From assembly GCA_050331395.1 (NCBI GenBank), contig JBHJGX010000021.1, positions 45,462-109,461 of the forward strand: a stretch of 64,000 nt of DNA, in the 5' to 3' direction. A model generated the notes under the pieces. It did no database searches. It saw nothing but the letters and a program-made list of their open reading frames with translations, and was not told where the DNA came from. The stretch comes from Thermohalobaculum sp050331395. GTDB lineage: Bacteria; Pseudomonadota; Alphaproteobacteria; Rhodobacterales; Rhodobacteraceae. Shown piece by piece: positions 17,826 to 26,027 of this stretch (positions within the stretch are counted from its first letter, which is position 1; each line of letters opens with the position of its first letter). A program made the translations under genes and the position numbers.

Positions 17826-19181
17826 TCACCGGGGGCATCCGTCGGCGCCCATCGAGAGCGCGTCTTCCGGGACCCACAGCGCCTCGCTCAGCACATAGCC
17901 CTGGCCGGGCACGCTCGGGACGGAGTTGAGCGCCTCGAAGCGGATATCGCCGGCCGGGGCGCGTTCGAAGACCCTCGCCTGCTGGCTGCTCGCGACCAGG
18001 ATCGTGCCGTCGGGCAGGATTTGATGTTTGCCGCGGATCCGCGAGTAGAAGCCGTGCTCGCGCCCGTCGAGCAGGCGCCGCGTCTCGAAGCTGCGCGGGT
18101 CGATCTCGACGATTTCGCTCCAGGCCCGGGCGAGGCGGTTGTTGTAAATGCTGAACCGGCCGTTCTCCTCCCAGTCGGGATCGTGTTGGCGGTTCCAGGC
18201 GCCGATGCGCCACCAGCGGACCTTGAGCGTGTCCGGATCGAGTACGAATACGAGGTTCACCGAGCGGGCGCTGACCAGGAGATCGCCCGGCACGAAATCG
18301 GGGAAGGCGGCGGCGAGGCGCTCGGGCAGGGGATCCACGTCGTTGATGTGAAAGGGGTTGTACTGCCAAGGGCCGGTGATGTGCGGCTGGTTGATCGCCG
18401 GTACCGCGCGGTGGTTCATGCGCAGCCGGAAGATGTCGAGATCGGGATTGGCCTCGATCACCTCGGCCATGGAGAAGACCCGCTCGACCTCGCCGGTCCG
18501 GGCGTCGATGCGCGCGATCCGATTGTCGATGGCCGGGTTCCATTCGGCGTCCGGGCTGCGGCGCGCTTCCTGGGCGGGGGTGAGGCCCTGGAGCGCCGTC
18601 CAGATCGTGCGGCCGTCCTCCATCGCGGTGATCGTGTGGTGATAGCCGCCCTCGATCGCCCAGGCCCGTCGCCCGCAATTGTCGAACGACTGGAGCGTCA
18701 CCCCGTTGTCGAAGGCAGCGACCACCGCCGCGCCCTCGAGCAGCGCGAAGCCGTGCGGCAGGACGCGGTCGGCCACCTCGGGCGTGCTCTCGCCGAGGGG
18801 CTCTTCCTCGAGCCGCCAGAGATGCACGGCGCGAAGATCCGGGTCGAGGAGCACCGCCGCATTGCCGAAACGATCGCCGATCTCAAAGGCGCCGACGAGG
18901 ATCCGCCAGCCGCGGGCGAGCCGCGCGCGATCTGCGCGCAGGAGAAGCCCTGGCAGCTCGACGCCCGCGACGGTCTCGACGGGCTCAAAGCCCGCCCGGT
19001 CGATCTCGGGCAGCGGCACCCGGTGCGGTGCGCCGAAGGCGTTCGGATCGGCAGAGGCCCGCAATTCGGCGACCACCTCGCGGGCGAGGCCAGGAAACTC
19101 GGCAACGGCCACCGCGGCGCGGCCGAATGCGCCCGAGCGGTCGCTGCCCTTCTCGGTCGATCGGACGGCCCAGGCGGTCAT
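17826..19181 (-). CDS. Arylsulfotransferase (ASST)-family protein, copy 2 (true start probably upstream at an ATA)
   Basis: From ATG 19181 this gives 451 residues with the family landmarks (KGSDRSGAFG, PHGFALL, HHTI, FHINDVDPL, HDPDW, RGKHQILPDG). The start is doubtful because it begins inside the membrane anchor. The same frame continues upstream for 24 codons encoding IERTIRLPVW and a leucine-rich helix, matching the N-terminus of copy 3. The residue aligned with Met 1 of copy 3 is an ATA codon at 19253-19251, with GAGGGGG 7 bases before it. No ATG, GTG or TTG exists between. So either ATA is used, a start was lost, or the base is a sequence error. The 19181 start would leave the protein without most of its anchor. 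Confidence 0.8.
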   Translation of the reverse strand: MTAWAVRSTEKGSDRSGAFGRAAVAVAEFPGLAREVVAELRASADPNAFGAPHRVPLPEIDRAGFEPVETVAGVELPGLLLRADRARLARGWRILVGAFEIGDRFGNAAVLLDPDLRAVHLWRLEEEPLGESTPEVADRVLPHGFALLEGAAVVAAFDNGVTLQSFDNCGRRAWAIEGGYHHTITAMEDGRTIWTALQGLTPAQEARRSPDAEWNPAIDNRIARIDARTGEVERVFSMAEVIEANPDLDIFRLRMNHRAVPAINQPHITGPWQYNPFHINDVDPLPERLAAAFPDFVPGDLLVSARSVNLVFVLDPDTLKVRWWRIGAWNRQHDPDWEENGRFSIYNNRLARAWSEIVEIDPRSFETRRLLDGREHGFYSRIRGKHQILPDGTILVASSQQARVFERAPAGDIRFEALNSVPSVPGQGYVLSEALWVPEDALSMGADGCPR

Positions 19182-19343
19182 GGCCGCAAACAGCAGGGCG
19201 AGCAGGACCAGGAGCAGGATCGCCCAGACCGGCAGTCTGATGGTGCGTTCTATGGTCGATCCCCCTCGGCGGTCGCGGTCCTCAGTGGCCTCTACACCAG
19301 GCGGACGCGCCGAGGCGAGAGGATCGTCCCAGTCTGCCCCCGA

Positions 19344-20789
19344 TCAGGGGCAGGCGAAGGTGTCGGCGGCGAACCGGTCCGGCGGGAACCAGGCCGCGTC
19401 GGTTATCACGTGTCCTTCGCCCGAAATGGCGGGTGCATCGTTCAGGATTTCGAGCGTCCGCCGACCTTCCGCGTCCGTCTCGAGCACCCGCGCTTGCTGG
19501 CTGCTCGCGATCAGGAGCCCGCCCGTCGGCAGCACCTGATGTTTCCCCCGCACGCGGGAGTAAAAGTCGTGGTCGCGGCCGTCGAGCAGCGTCTCGGTCG
19601 CGAAGGTCTGCGGGTCGATGCTGACGATCTCGCTAAAGTCGCGCATCATCCGGTTATTGTAGAGGGTGATCCGGCCCGAGGGTTGCCAGTCCGGGTCGTG
19701 CTGGCGCTGGACCGCGCCCATCCGCCACCAGCGGATCGTCAGCGTCTCGGGATCGATGACAAGCACGAGGTTGAGCGAGCGCAGGCTGAGCGCCACGTCT
19801 CCCGCTTCGAACCCGGGAAAGGCGTCGGCGAGGTCTGGGGGCAGCGGATCGACATCGTTGATGTGGAACGGGTCGTCGAGCCAAGGCCCGGCAAAGTTCA
19901 GTTGGTTCGCCCCGGTCCGGCCCGGGCCGACGGGGGGGCGGTCGAGCACGCGGATCTCCAGCGGATCGATGCCGGGATTGGCGCGGATCACCTCGCGCAG
20001 GTTGAAGCGCCGGAGCGTGCGGCCGTCCTCGGCCGCGATCTGCAGGATCACCTCCGCGGCGGCGATATCGCCCGCGGCGACGCCGGTCTCGGTGAGCGCG
20101 CCCGCGGCGGCGGCGGCGCTGTCCGTCCGCAGCAGCGTCCAGACCGCCCCGCCCTCGGGATCGGCCGTGACCGCGTGATGAAAGGCCCCCTCGCGCCACC
20201 AGAGCCGCTCGCCGCAGGCCGAGAGCCGCTGCAAGGTCACGCCGAAATCGAACGCGAACACCACCGAGCCGTCGTCGAGAAGGGCGAGACCATGCACGAG
20301 CTTGCGGTAGGACAGTTCCTTCTCCTCCACGGGCAGGTCGTCTTCGGTGAATTCCCAGACCTGGGCCACCGAAAGATCCGGGGCAAGAAGCACGGCGCCG
20401 TTCAAGGCGCGCCCTTCGCGCGTGAAGGCGCCGGAGAGAAGCCGCCAGCCGGCCGGCGGGGCATCGGGTCCGACCCGGAGCAAAAGCCCCTCGAGCCCGA
20501 ACCGGTCGGCACCGTCGGGGGGCGCAAAGCCCTCGCCGAGCGCCGGCAGAACCACGCGCAGATCCCGGCCTTCGTAGGCGCCGGTGCCCTTCTCGCGAAG
20601 CGCCCGGACCACATCTGCTGCGGTTCGGGGAAACTCGGCGACCGCCACGGCCGCCTCCCCGAAGAGCCCGCTCCGGTCGCTGCCCTTCAGCGTCGATCGC
20701 ACCGCCCAGGCCGTCCCGGCAGCGAACAAGAGCGCCAGCATCGCCAGCAACAGGAGCGCCCAAACCGGCAGCCGGATCGTCCGTTCCAT
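19344..20789 (-). CDS. Arylsulfotransferase (ASST)-family protein, membrane-anchored, copy 3
   Basis: The 481-residue paralogue has an N-terminal anchor (MERTIRLPVWALLLLAMLAL) and then 'AVRSTLKGSDRSGLFG'. Family landmarks follow: VHGLALL, FHHAVT, FHINDVDPL, QHDPDW and RGKHQVLP. ATG 20789 is chosen over an upstream in-frame codon because it matches the other copies and sits 4 bases after the stop of copy 4, with a GGAG motif in that overlap zone. A periplasmic beta-propeller is expected. It differs substantially from copies 1, 2 and 4 between motifs, so the duplication is not recent. Substrate unknown. Confidence 0.82.
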   Translation of the reverse strand: MERTIRLPVWALLLLAMLALLFAAGTAWAVRSTLKGSDRSGLFGEAAVAVAEFPRTAADVVRALREKGTGAYEGRDLRVVLPALGEGFAPPDGADRFGLEGLLLRVGPDAPPAGWRLLSGAFTREGRALNGAVLLAPDLSVAQVWEFTEDDLPVEEKELSYRKLVHGLALLDDGSVVFAFDFGVTLQRLSACGERLWWREGAFHHAVTADPEGGAVWTLLRTDSAAAAAGALTETGVAAGDIAAAEVILQIAAEDGRTLRRFNLREVIRANPGIDPLEIRVLDRPPVGPGRTGANQLNFAGPWLDDPFHINDVDPLPPDLADAFPGFEAGDVALSLRSLNLVLVIDPETLTIRWWRMGAVQRQHDPDWQPSGRITLYNNRMMRDFSEIVSIDPQTFATETLLDGRDHDFYSRVRGKHQVLPTGGLLIASSQQARVLETDAEGRRTLEILNDAPAISGEGHVITDAAWFPPDRFAADTFACP

Positions 20790-20793
20790 CGCG

Positions 20794-22227
20794 CTAGGCT
20801 CCGCAGTCGAAGGCGGCAGGATCGAAGAAATCCGGCGGGATCCACGCAAAGTCGGTTAAAACCAAGCCGTCGCCGTCGCGACCCGGGATCGTGTTCAAGA
20901 TATCGACGGCCACCTGTCCCGCCGGATCGACCTCGATCGCCCGGGCCTGATGCGAACTCGCGATCAGCACCGCGCCGTCGGGCCGAACCTGATGTTTGCC
21001 GCGGGCACGGGAGAAGACGTCCGGCGCCGTCCCGTCGAACAGGATCCGGGTTTTAAAGCTCGCAGGATCGACCGCAACGACGGCGCTCGCCGCGCCGAAC
21101 ATGCGGTTGTCGAGGATCGTAATCTCACCGGTTGCGTGCCAATCCGGGTCATGTTGGCGCTGGGCGAGCCCCGATCGCCACCACCGGATCGCGAGGCTTT
21201 CGGGATCGACGGCCATCACCAGATTGAGCGAGCGAAGGCTGAGAAGCAGGTCGCCCGCCTGGAACCCCTCGAAACGCTCCGCAAGCCGCGCCGGCAAAGG
21301 GTCCACGTCGTTCGTGTGGAACGGATCGAACAGAAAGGGTCCGCGGAGGTTGCGCGGATTGTCGGCGCCGCCAAGCCCGCCGGGCGGTCGATCGTCGATC
21401 CGGATCTGCAGCGGATCGATGGCCGGATTGGCGTCGGCGACATCGCGCAGCGAAAATGACCGGAGCGTCTCGCCGTCCTCTACCGCGATCTCGACCACGA
21501 AGCTTTGCGCGGCGATGTCGCCCGCTTCCGTCCCGGGCTCGTTCGCGCCGATCGCCTCGGCGGGGGACCCTTGGCGCAACAGCGCCCAGACGCTCTGCCG
21601 GTCCGGATGCGCCGTCACCGCATGGTGAAAGCTGCCGGGGACCGCCCACATCCGCGCGCCGCAGGCTCCGATCCGTTGCAATGAGGAGCCATTATCGAAG
21701 GACGCGACGACCGAGCCGTCCCGCAGCACCGCGAGGCCATGCACCAGCTTGCGATCCTCGGGCAGAACCTCCGAGCCGAGGCCGGCCTCGTCGATGGGCC
21801 AGAAATGGGCAATCCCGAACTCGGGATCCAGCAGGACGGCGCCATTGGCAAACCGCCCGTCCACGGTGAATGCGCCGGTCAAAAGCCGCCATCCCGGGCG
21901 CGCCTCGCCCTCTCCCCGGCGGAACACCAGCCCTTCGACGGGGGGTCCCTCGCGTCCGGGCAGCGGTGCAAATCCGTCGCGATCCGCAGGCAGCGGCGCG
22001 ACCAAGCGTTGCCAAACCGGTGTGCCGGAGACCTCGCCCGCAACCTCCGAGAAAACCAGAACGGCCTTGCGCGGAAACTCGGCCACCGCCAATGCAAAGC
22101 TACCGAAAGCGCCGGATCGGTCGCTGCCCTTCATCGTCGAGCGCACCGCCCAGGCCAAGCTCACCGCGAAGAGCAGAAGGATCATCGTCAGCAGAAGGAC
22201 CGACCAGACCGGGACCTTGCGCTCCAC
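20794..22227 (-). CDS. Arylsulfotransferase (ASST)-family protein, membrane-anchored, copy 4
   Basis: The 477-residue first copy of the tandem set. The start is GTG 22227, giving VERKVPVWSVLLLTMILLLF; a GGAGG lies 5 bases upstream and the N-terminus aligns with the other copies. A longer frame from 22302 exists but lacks this support. Family landmarks are KGSDRSGAFG, VHGLAVL, FHHAVT, FHTNDVDPL, QHDPDW and RGKHQVRPDG. Predicted type II membrane protein with a periplasmic propeller. Only 94 bases separate it from the DoeA-like gene upstream, so one transcript is plausible. Confidence 0.82.
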   Translation of the reverse strand: MERKVPVWSVLLLTMILLLFAVSLAWAVRSTMKGSDRSGAFGSFALAVAEFPRKAVLVFSEVAGEVSGTPVWQRLVAPLPADRDGFAPLPGREGPPVEGLVFRRGEGEARPGWRLLTGAFTVDGRFANGAVLLDPEFGIAHFWPIDEAGLGSEVLPEDRKLVHGLAVLRDGSVVASFDNGSSLQRIGACGARMWAVPGSFHHAVTAHPDRQSVWALLRQGSPAEAIGANEPGTEAGDIAAQSFVVEIAVEDGETLRSFSLRDVADANPAIDPLQIRIDDRPPGGLGGADNPRNLRGPFLFDPFHTNDVDPLPARLAERFEGFQAGDLLLSLRSLNLVMAVDPESLAIRWWRSGLAQRQHDPDWHATGEITILDNRMFGAASAVVAVDPASFKTRILFDGTAPDVFSRARGKHQVRPDGAVLIASSHQARAIEVDPAGQVAVDILNTIPGRDGDGLVLTDFAWIPPDFFDPAAFDCGA

Positions 22228-22321
22228 TCCGTCCTCCACGCTCGGTTGCGGTGCACCACATGCACTCGCGCGGTTGGTATCGAGAGCCCCGGCGGCGATC
22301 AAGCGGTTTCGCGCCGGGGCT

Positions 22322-23515
22322 TCAGCCCTTGACGAAGAGCGCGCGGGGATAGTCGGCCAGCGCCTCCGCCGGTCCGGTCTCGCGGATCAGCAGCGTCTCG
22401 GTGATTTCGAGCCCCCAGTCCTCGGACCAGATCCCGGGCATGAAATGGATCGTCATGCCGGGGCGGAGCTCGGTCTCGTCGCTCGGGCGGAGCGAGAACG
22501 TCCGCTCTCCCCAGTCGGGCGGATAGCTGAGGCCGACCGGATACCCGCAGCGCCCGTGCCGCGGGATCCCGTGGCGGGCGAGCACCGCCTCGAACGCCCG
22601 CGCCACGTCGCCGGCTGCGTTCCCGGCGCGGGCGGCCGACAGACAGTCGGGGATCGCCTCGCAGACCGCGGCCTCGGCGCGGCGGATCTCGGCATCGGGG
22701 GCGCCGAGGAAGACGGTTCGGCACAGCGGCGCATGATATCGCCCGACGCAGCCCGAGACCTCGAAAAACGTGGCGATGCCGCTCACGAACGCCTTATCGC
22801 TCCAGGAGAGATGGGCGGCGGAGGCGTCCTTGCCCGCGGGCATCAGCGGTGCGATCGCCGGATAGTCGCCGCCAAATGGGCCGTCCGCGTCCTCCGCGCC
22901 CAGGATCGCCGTCCGATAGATCTCGGCCGCGACCTCGTTGCCACGGATCCCGGGGGCCATGATTTCGCGAACCCGGTCGTGGATCCGTTCGCCGATCCGG
23001 GCCGCGCGGCGCATCAAGCGGATCTCGGCGGGGGATTTCACGGCGCGGCACCAATTGACGAGCGCGGTCGCATCGAAGGGCGCTCGGCCGAGCTCTTCGC
23101 TCAGGACCGCGTGGGCCTTTGCCGAGTAATAGTAGTTCTCGTGCTCGGTCCCAAGCCGCAACGCCGCCCAGCCGCGCGTGCGCAGAAGCTCGGCGAGGTG
23201 CTGCATCGCGTGGGCCGGCGGGGCCATCACATAGTCATCGGAATAAGCGACGATGTCGTCCGAGCTCATATAACACCGCCGGAGCGCACCGGCCGCGTCC
23301 ATCTTCCGGCCCCAGAACACCGGGTCGCCCGCCGGTCCGACGATCACGCCCTGGTGGACGTAAAACGACCAGCCGTCATAGCCGGTGAGCCACGCCATGT
23401 TGGAGGGGTCCGAGGTAAAGAGCACGTCGATCCCGGCCGCGTCCATGGCCGCCCGGGTCTTGGCGAGGCGCTCGGCATATTCCGCGCGGCTGAACCAAAG
23501 CTCGGTCTCGCTCAT
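22322..23515 (-). CDS. doeA: M24-family hydrolase, ectoine hydrolase (DoeA)-like
   Basis: The 397-residue pita-bread-fold protein has strong overall likeness to DoeA/EutD, which opens the ectoine ring to N-acetyl-2,4-diaminobutyrate. Stretches I recognise are SDPSNMAWLTGYDGWSFYVH (about 35-54), ATALVNWCRAVKSP, GGDYPAIAPL, GYPVGLSYPPDWGERTFSLR and MTIHFMPGIW...WGLEITETLL. Length matches the family (~400). The ATG overlaps the stop of the upstream exported-protein gene (ATGA), so the two are coupled. No doeB, doeC, doeD or ectABC gene is nearby, so pathway membership is uncertain; another M24 substrate is possible. Confidence 0.8.
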   Translation of the reverse strand: MSETELWFSRAEYAERLAKTRAAMDAAGIDVLFTSDPSNMAWLTGYDGWSFYVHQGVIVGPAGDPVFWGRKMDAAGALRRCYMSSDDIVAYSDDYVMAPPAHAMQHLAELLRTRGWAALRLGTEHENYYYSAKAHAVLSEELGRAPFDATALVNWCRAVKSPAEIRLMRRAARIGERIHDRVREIMAPGIRGNEVAAEIYRTAILGAEDADGPFGGDYPAIAPLMPAGKDASAAHLSWSDKAFVSGIATFFEVSGCVGRYHAPLCRTVFLGAPDAEIRRAEAAVCEAIPDCLSAARAGNAAGDVARAFEAVLARHGIPRHGRCGYPVGLSYPPDWGERTFSLRPSDETELRPGMTIHFMPGIWSEDWGLEITETLLIRETGPAEALADYPRALFVKG

Positions 23516-24216
23516 GGGCGCGCCCGCGCGGCCTGCGGCGCCGCGTCCCAGAGCTCGTCGACCCGGGACGCGAGCACGAGGCTGCCGCGGGCCTCGAGCT
23601 CGAAGAGCCGGCGCGAGGGCGGCAGTGCAAGGGCTGCGTCGACCGCGCCACGGATCGCAGCCTCTAAGCGGGCGCCGTCCCCGCGCTCGGCAACAAGAAC
23701 CGCCCGCCTCCCCGTCGCTCGCACCCGGGCGCGGAGGCCGTCCGGGAGGTCGGCTTCGAGGGCGAGGGGGCCTGCGCCTTGGCGGCCGTCGGGCCCGGTC
23801 ACGAGACGCGCGGACGCGGCGATGCGGGCGGGCAGCCGCGGGTCGGGATCGGCGAGCGCGACCGCGAGGCCGGTGGTCTCCCGCAGCACCGCGGCGCTTG
23901 CGGGCAAGACCGCAGCGAGAGCGGCGGCGATCTCGCGGGCGGCGATGCCGAGCTTGGGATCCGAGGAGATTTCGAACCGCCAGCGGCGGTGGGTCGAGCA
24001 GGCGCTCCACGCCGAGAGATGGCCGGGCGCAAGGCTGCCGTCCCTCGCCCATGCGATCAGCGGCGCCGCAAAGAGCGGGGCGGCTGCGTCAAGAACCGGC
24101 GCGGGGGCCAAGATCCGGATTTCGGGCCGCGCGACGGCGGCATGGGGCAGCGCCGCCACCGCGGCTCCGAGGCAAAGCGCGGTCCGCCGATTGATCGCTC
24201 GATTGGCGCCGGTCAT
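23512..24216 (-). CDS. Exported protein with Tat-like signal, function unknown
   Basis: The 234-residue protein has an N-terminus reading 'NRRTALCLGAAVAAL', a twin-arginine followed by a hydrophobic stretch and an Ala-rich cleavage region (PHAAVA), suggesting periplasmic export, possibly by Tat. The rest is Ala/Arg-rich with no motif I recognise; two cysteines are near 15 and 72. An AAGGA lies ~9 bases before ATG 24216. It is translationally coupled to the DoeA-like hydrolase by a 4-base overlap, so it may act in the same process. Confidence 0.7.
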   Translation of the reverse strand: MTGANRAINRRTALCLGAAVAALPHAAVARPEIRILAPAPVLDAAAPLFAAPLIAWARDGSLAPGHLSAWSACSTHRRWRFEISSDPKLGIAAREIAAALAAVLPASAAVLRETTGLAVALADPDPRLPARIAASARLVTGPDGRQGAGPLALEADLPDGLRARVRATGRRAVLVAERGDGARLEAAIRGAVDAALALPPSRRLFELEARGSLVLASRVDELWDAAPQAARARP

Positions 24217-24284
24217 CCCGTACTCATCCTTAGGCCTTGAGTTTACGAGCCGAGCCTAGGGGCGGGCGCCGGCAAAGGAAAGTC

Positions 24285-24758
24285 TCAGAGGGGCGTGACC
24301 GGGTCACCGAGCGCGATCGCTCCAGGCTCGATCACCGCGGCCGTCATACCGCCGTGACCGCGGAGCGCAGAATAGCCGCCCGGCCCGAGCGTCTCCTCCA
24401 TCCGCGTGCAGGGCGCACAGGGTCCGGTGATCTCTAGAACGGCCCCGCCGAGGCGGAGCTGTCGGCCGCGGAGCGCGAGCAGGTTCAGCTCTGCGACAGC
24501 AATATTGCGGCGAAGATCGGCGAATTGAGCGGCGGGCCGCCGGGCGAGGGCGGCGATCACCGGCAGATGTTCGGCCTGGATGAGGGTGACGGCGCGTTTG
24601 CCCGGACGGGCGCCTTCGATGACCCGGCGGTCGCCCGCGAGCCCCTCGGGACGGATCTCGGCCGCGTCGACCGACCGGACGGGTCCGCGCCGGACGGTGC
24701 GTAGGCCGATCCAGACGACGCGCCCCGGCCCGGCATGGCTCGAGAGCAGCCGGGCAAG
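24285..24758 (-). CDS. MOSC domain protein with no recognisable start codon (5' end approximate)
   Basis: The frame encodes a typical short MOSC protein: GRVVWIGLR, then RPEGLAGDR, FADLRRNIAV, 'GPCAPCTRMEE' with the conserved cysteines, and GGYSALRGHGG. MOSC domains bind molybdenum cofactor or transfer sulfur. The only canonical in-frame start is GTG 24560, which would delete the first third of the domain (91 residues). The domain clearly begins near 24760, where CGGAGGG (24788-24782) could serve as ribosome-binding site, but no ATG, GTG or TTG follows in frame. The start may have been lost, be non-canonical, or be miscalled. It lies directly downstream of the VPLPA-CTERM gene. Confidence 0.65.
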   Translation of the reverse strand, partial: LARLLSSHAGPGRVVWIGLRTVRRGPVRSVDAAEIRPEGLAGDRRVIEGARPGKRAVTLIQAEHLPVIAALARRPAAQFADLRRNIAVAELNLLALRGRQLRLGGAVLEITGPCAPCTRMEETLGPGGYSALRGHGGMTAAVIEPGAIALGDPVTPL

Positions 24759-24784
24759 GGCGGACGGCTCTGGCGGCCCTCCGC

Positions 24785-25849
24785 TCAGCGCGCGTGGCGC
24801 CGGCCGAGACCGAGCGCGCCCAGTGCCGCAAGCAGCATCCAGAGGCTCGCCGGCAGCGGCACGGGCGTCGTCGCTTGCGTGCCGATCTCGAGCGGGATCT
24901 CGCCGAGACCGTCGCCGAAGGTGCCCGAAATCCCGAACGGTCCGATCCGCTGGATCGTCGAGCTTTCCGCGATCGAGATATCGAGCTCGGCGGTATTGCC
25001 AAAGTCGATGGTGATCGGCGTGTCGCCATTCGACGGATCGATCACCGGTGTGTTCTTTTGGTTCACCAACAGACCGAACACCAAATAGCCTGTGTTGTTG
25101 GTCGATGTGAACTCGCGGGTCAATGACACGGTCAGATCCGAGGTCACTTCGTCGCCGAAGGAGCCTTGGAATGTCGGTGTCTGATTGGTCGACAATTGGG
25201 CATCGTCCGTGCTGACGTATTGACCGCTGCCGAATTCGAGCACCGGCTCTTCGATGCCGCTCTTAGCTTGAAGACGCTTTTCACTCGAGTTGTTCGGATC
25301 GGTTTCGACTTCGAGGCCGATGCTCGCGCGGCTGAAATCCGCCGTCGGGTTCAGACCGCTCCGGAGGGCGGCGGCGTTGACACCGCTCGTGAGCGCGTCG
25401 GTGGGGTCGGTCTCGACGAAGCCCACCGTCGCGAGCATATAGCTCCCGAGGCCCACATCGCCGATGAAGCTGCCATCGACGGTGAGGCTGAAATCGAGCG
25501 CGAGCGTTTGACCTTCAGGGATGTTTTCGATGGTCAGGAACTCGTCGAAGAGCGCATAGGCCGTGACGTTGAAGATACTCGAGAGCGGGGCCTCGTTGCT
25601 GGAGACGGTCGACGTCGCCCGGAGTTGCGTCGAATTCTGATCGACCGATGCGGTCTGGGTGCCAGTAATCGCGTTGCCGCTTAGCGTCTGATTGAAGCTG
25701 TCGATACAGTCGTTCTGGGCGTTCTCGCTCGAAATGAGCGAGATGGTCGTCCCGCAAAACGCCGTTGTCGTGGCCAGGGCCCGTCCCGGTAGCATGGCGA
25801 TGAGGACGGCCGCCGAGATTGCGACCGCGCAGTTGGTAAGGTTTTGCAT
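24785..25849 (-). CDS. VPLPA-CTERM (PEP-CTERM-like) exported surface protein
   Basis: The 354-residue protein has a signal peptide (about 1-26, ending GRALA) and a mature region poor in basic residues and rich in Asn, Thr and Ser. It closes with a C-terminal tripartite sorting tag: VPLPASLWML, a hydrophobic helix (AALGALGLG), then RRHAR. This tag class is processed by exosortase-type systems in Gram-negative bacteria, so the protein is probably anchored or released at the surface, often with exopolysaccharide. The exosortase is not in the window. The leader 'GGGGGTTCCC' before ATG resembles that of the RTX gene at 31516. The mature domain matches nothing I can name. Confidence 0.82.
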   Translation of the reverse strand: MQNLTNCAVAISAAVLIAMLPGRALATTTAFCGTTISLISSENAQNDCIDSFNQTLSGNAITGTQTASVDQNSTQLRATSTVSSNEAPLSSIFNVTAYALFDEFLTIENIPEGQTLALDFSLTVDGSFIGDVGLGSYMLATVGFVETDPTDALTSGVNAAALRSGLNPTADFSRASIGLEVETDPNNSSEKRLQAKSGIEEPVLEFGSGQYVSTDDAQLSTNQTPTFQGSFGDEVTSDLTVSLTREFTSTNNTGYLVFGLLVNQKNTPVIDPSNGDTPITIDFGNTAELDISIAESSTIQRIGPFGISGTFGDGLGEIPLEIGTQATTPVPLPASLWMLLAALGALGLGRRHAR

Positions 25850-25966
25850 GGGAACCCCCGTTCGGTGTGCGCGGCCCGAACGCTGCCGCCGACGTCATTA
25901 ATCACCCCGCTGCAAGCTACCGTGAACTCTCGATACAGGGAAGCCGGCCCGTCGCTCGCCAGGCCG

Positions 25967-25997
25967 AAAAAAAACGCCCGAGGGATCACCTCGGGCG
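25967..25997 (-). terminator. Rho-independent terminator of the cco operon
   Basis: Read on the minus strand, CGCCCGAGG and CCTCGGGCG form a perfect 9-bp stem around a 5-base loop, followed by eight T residues. It lies 31 bases after the ccoP stop. Confidence 0.92.
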
Positions 25998-26027
25998 CAA
26001 TCGACAGGGAAAGCGTGGGCGGGGTGA

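Noticed and set aside
18021..21056. 1011-codon plus-strand frame opposite the ASST genes
   Set aside because: It runs antisense through three recognisable paralogues, and its Arg/Pro/Gly-rich sequence has no domain.
24304..25029. 241-codon minus-strand frame across the MOSC and VPLPA genes
   Set aside because: It is out of frame with both recognisable proteins, and its Arg/Pro/Ser-rich sequence is typical of a shadow frame.
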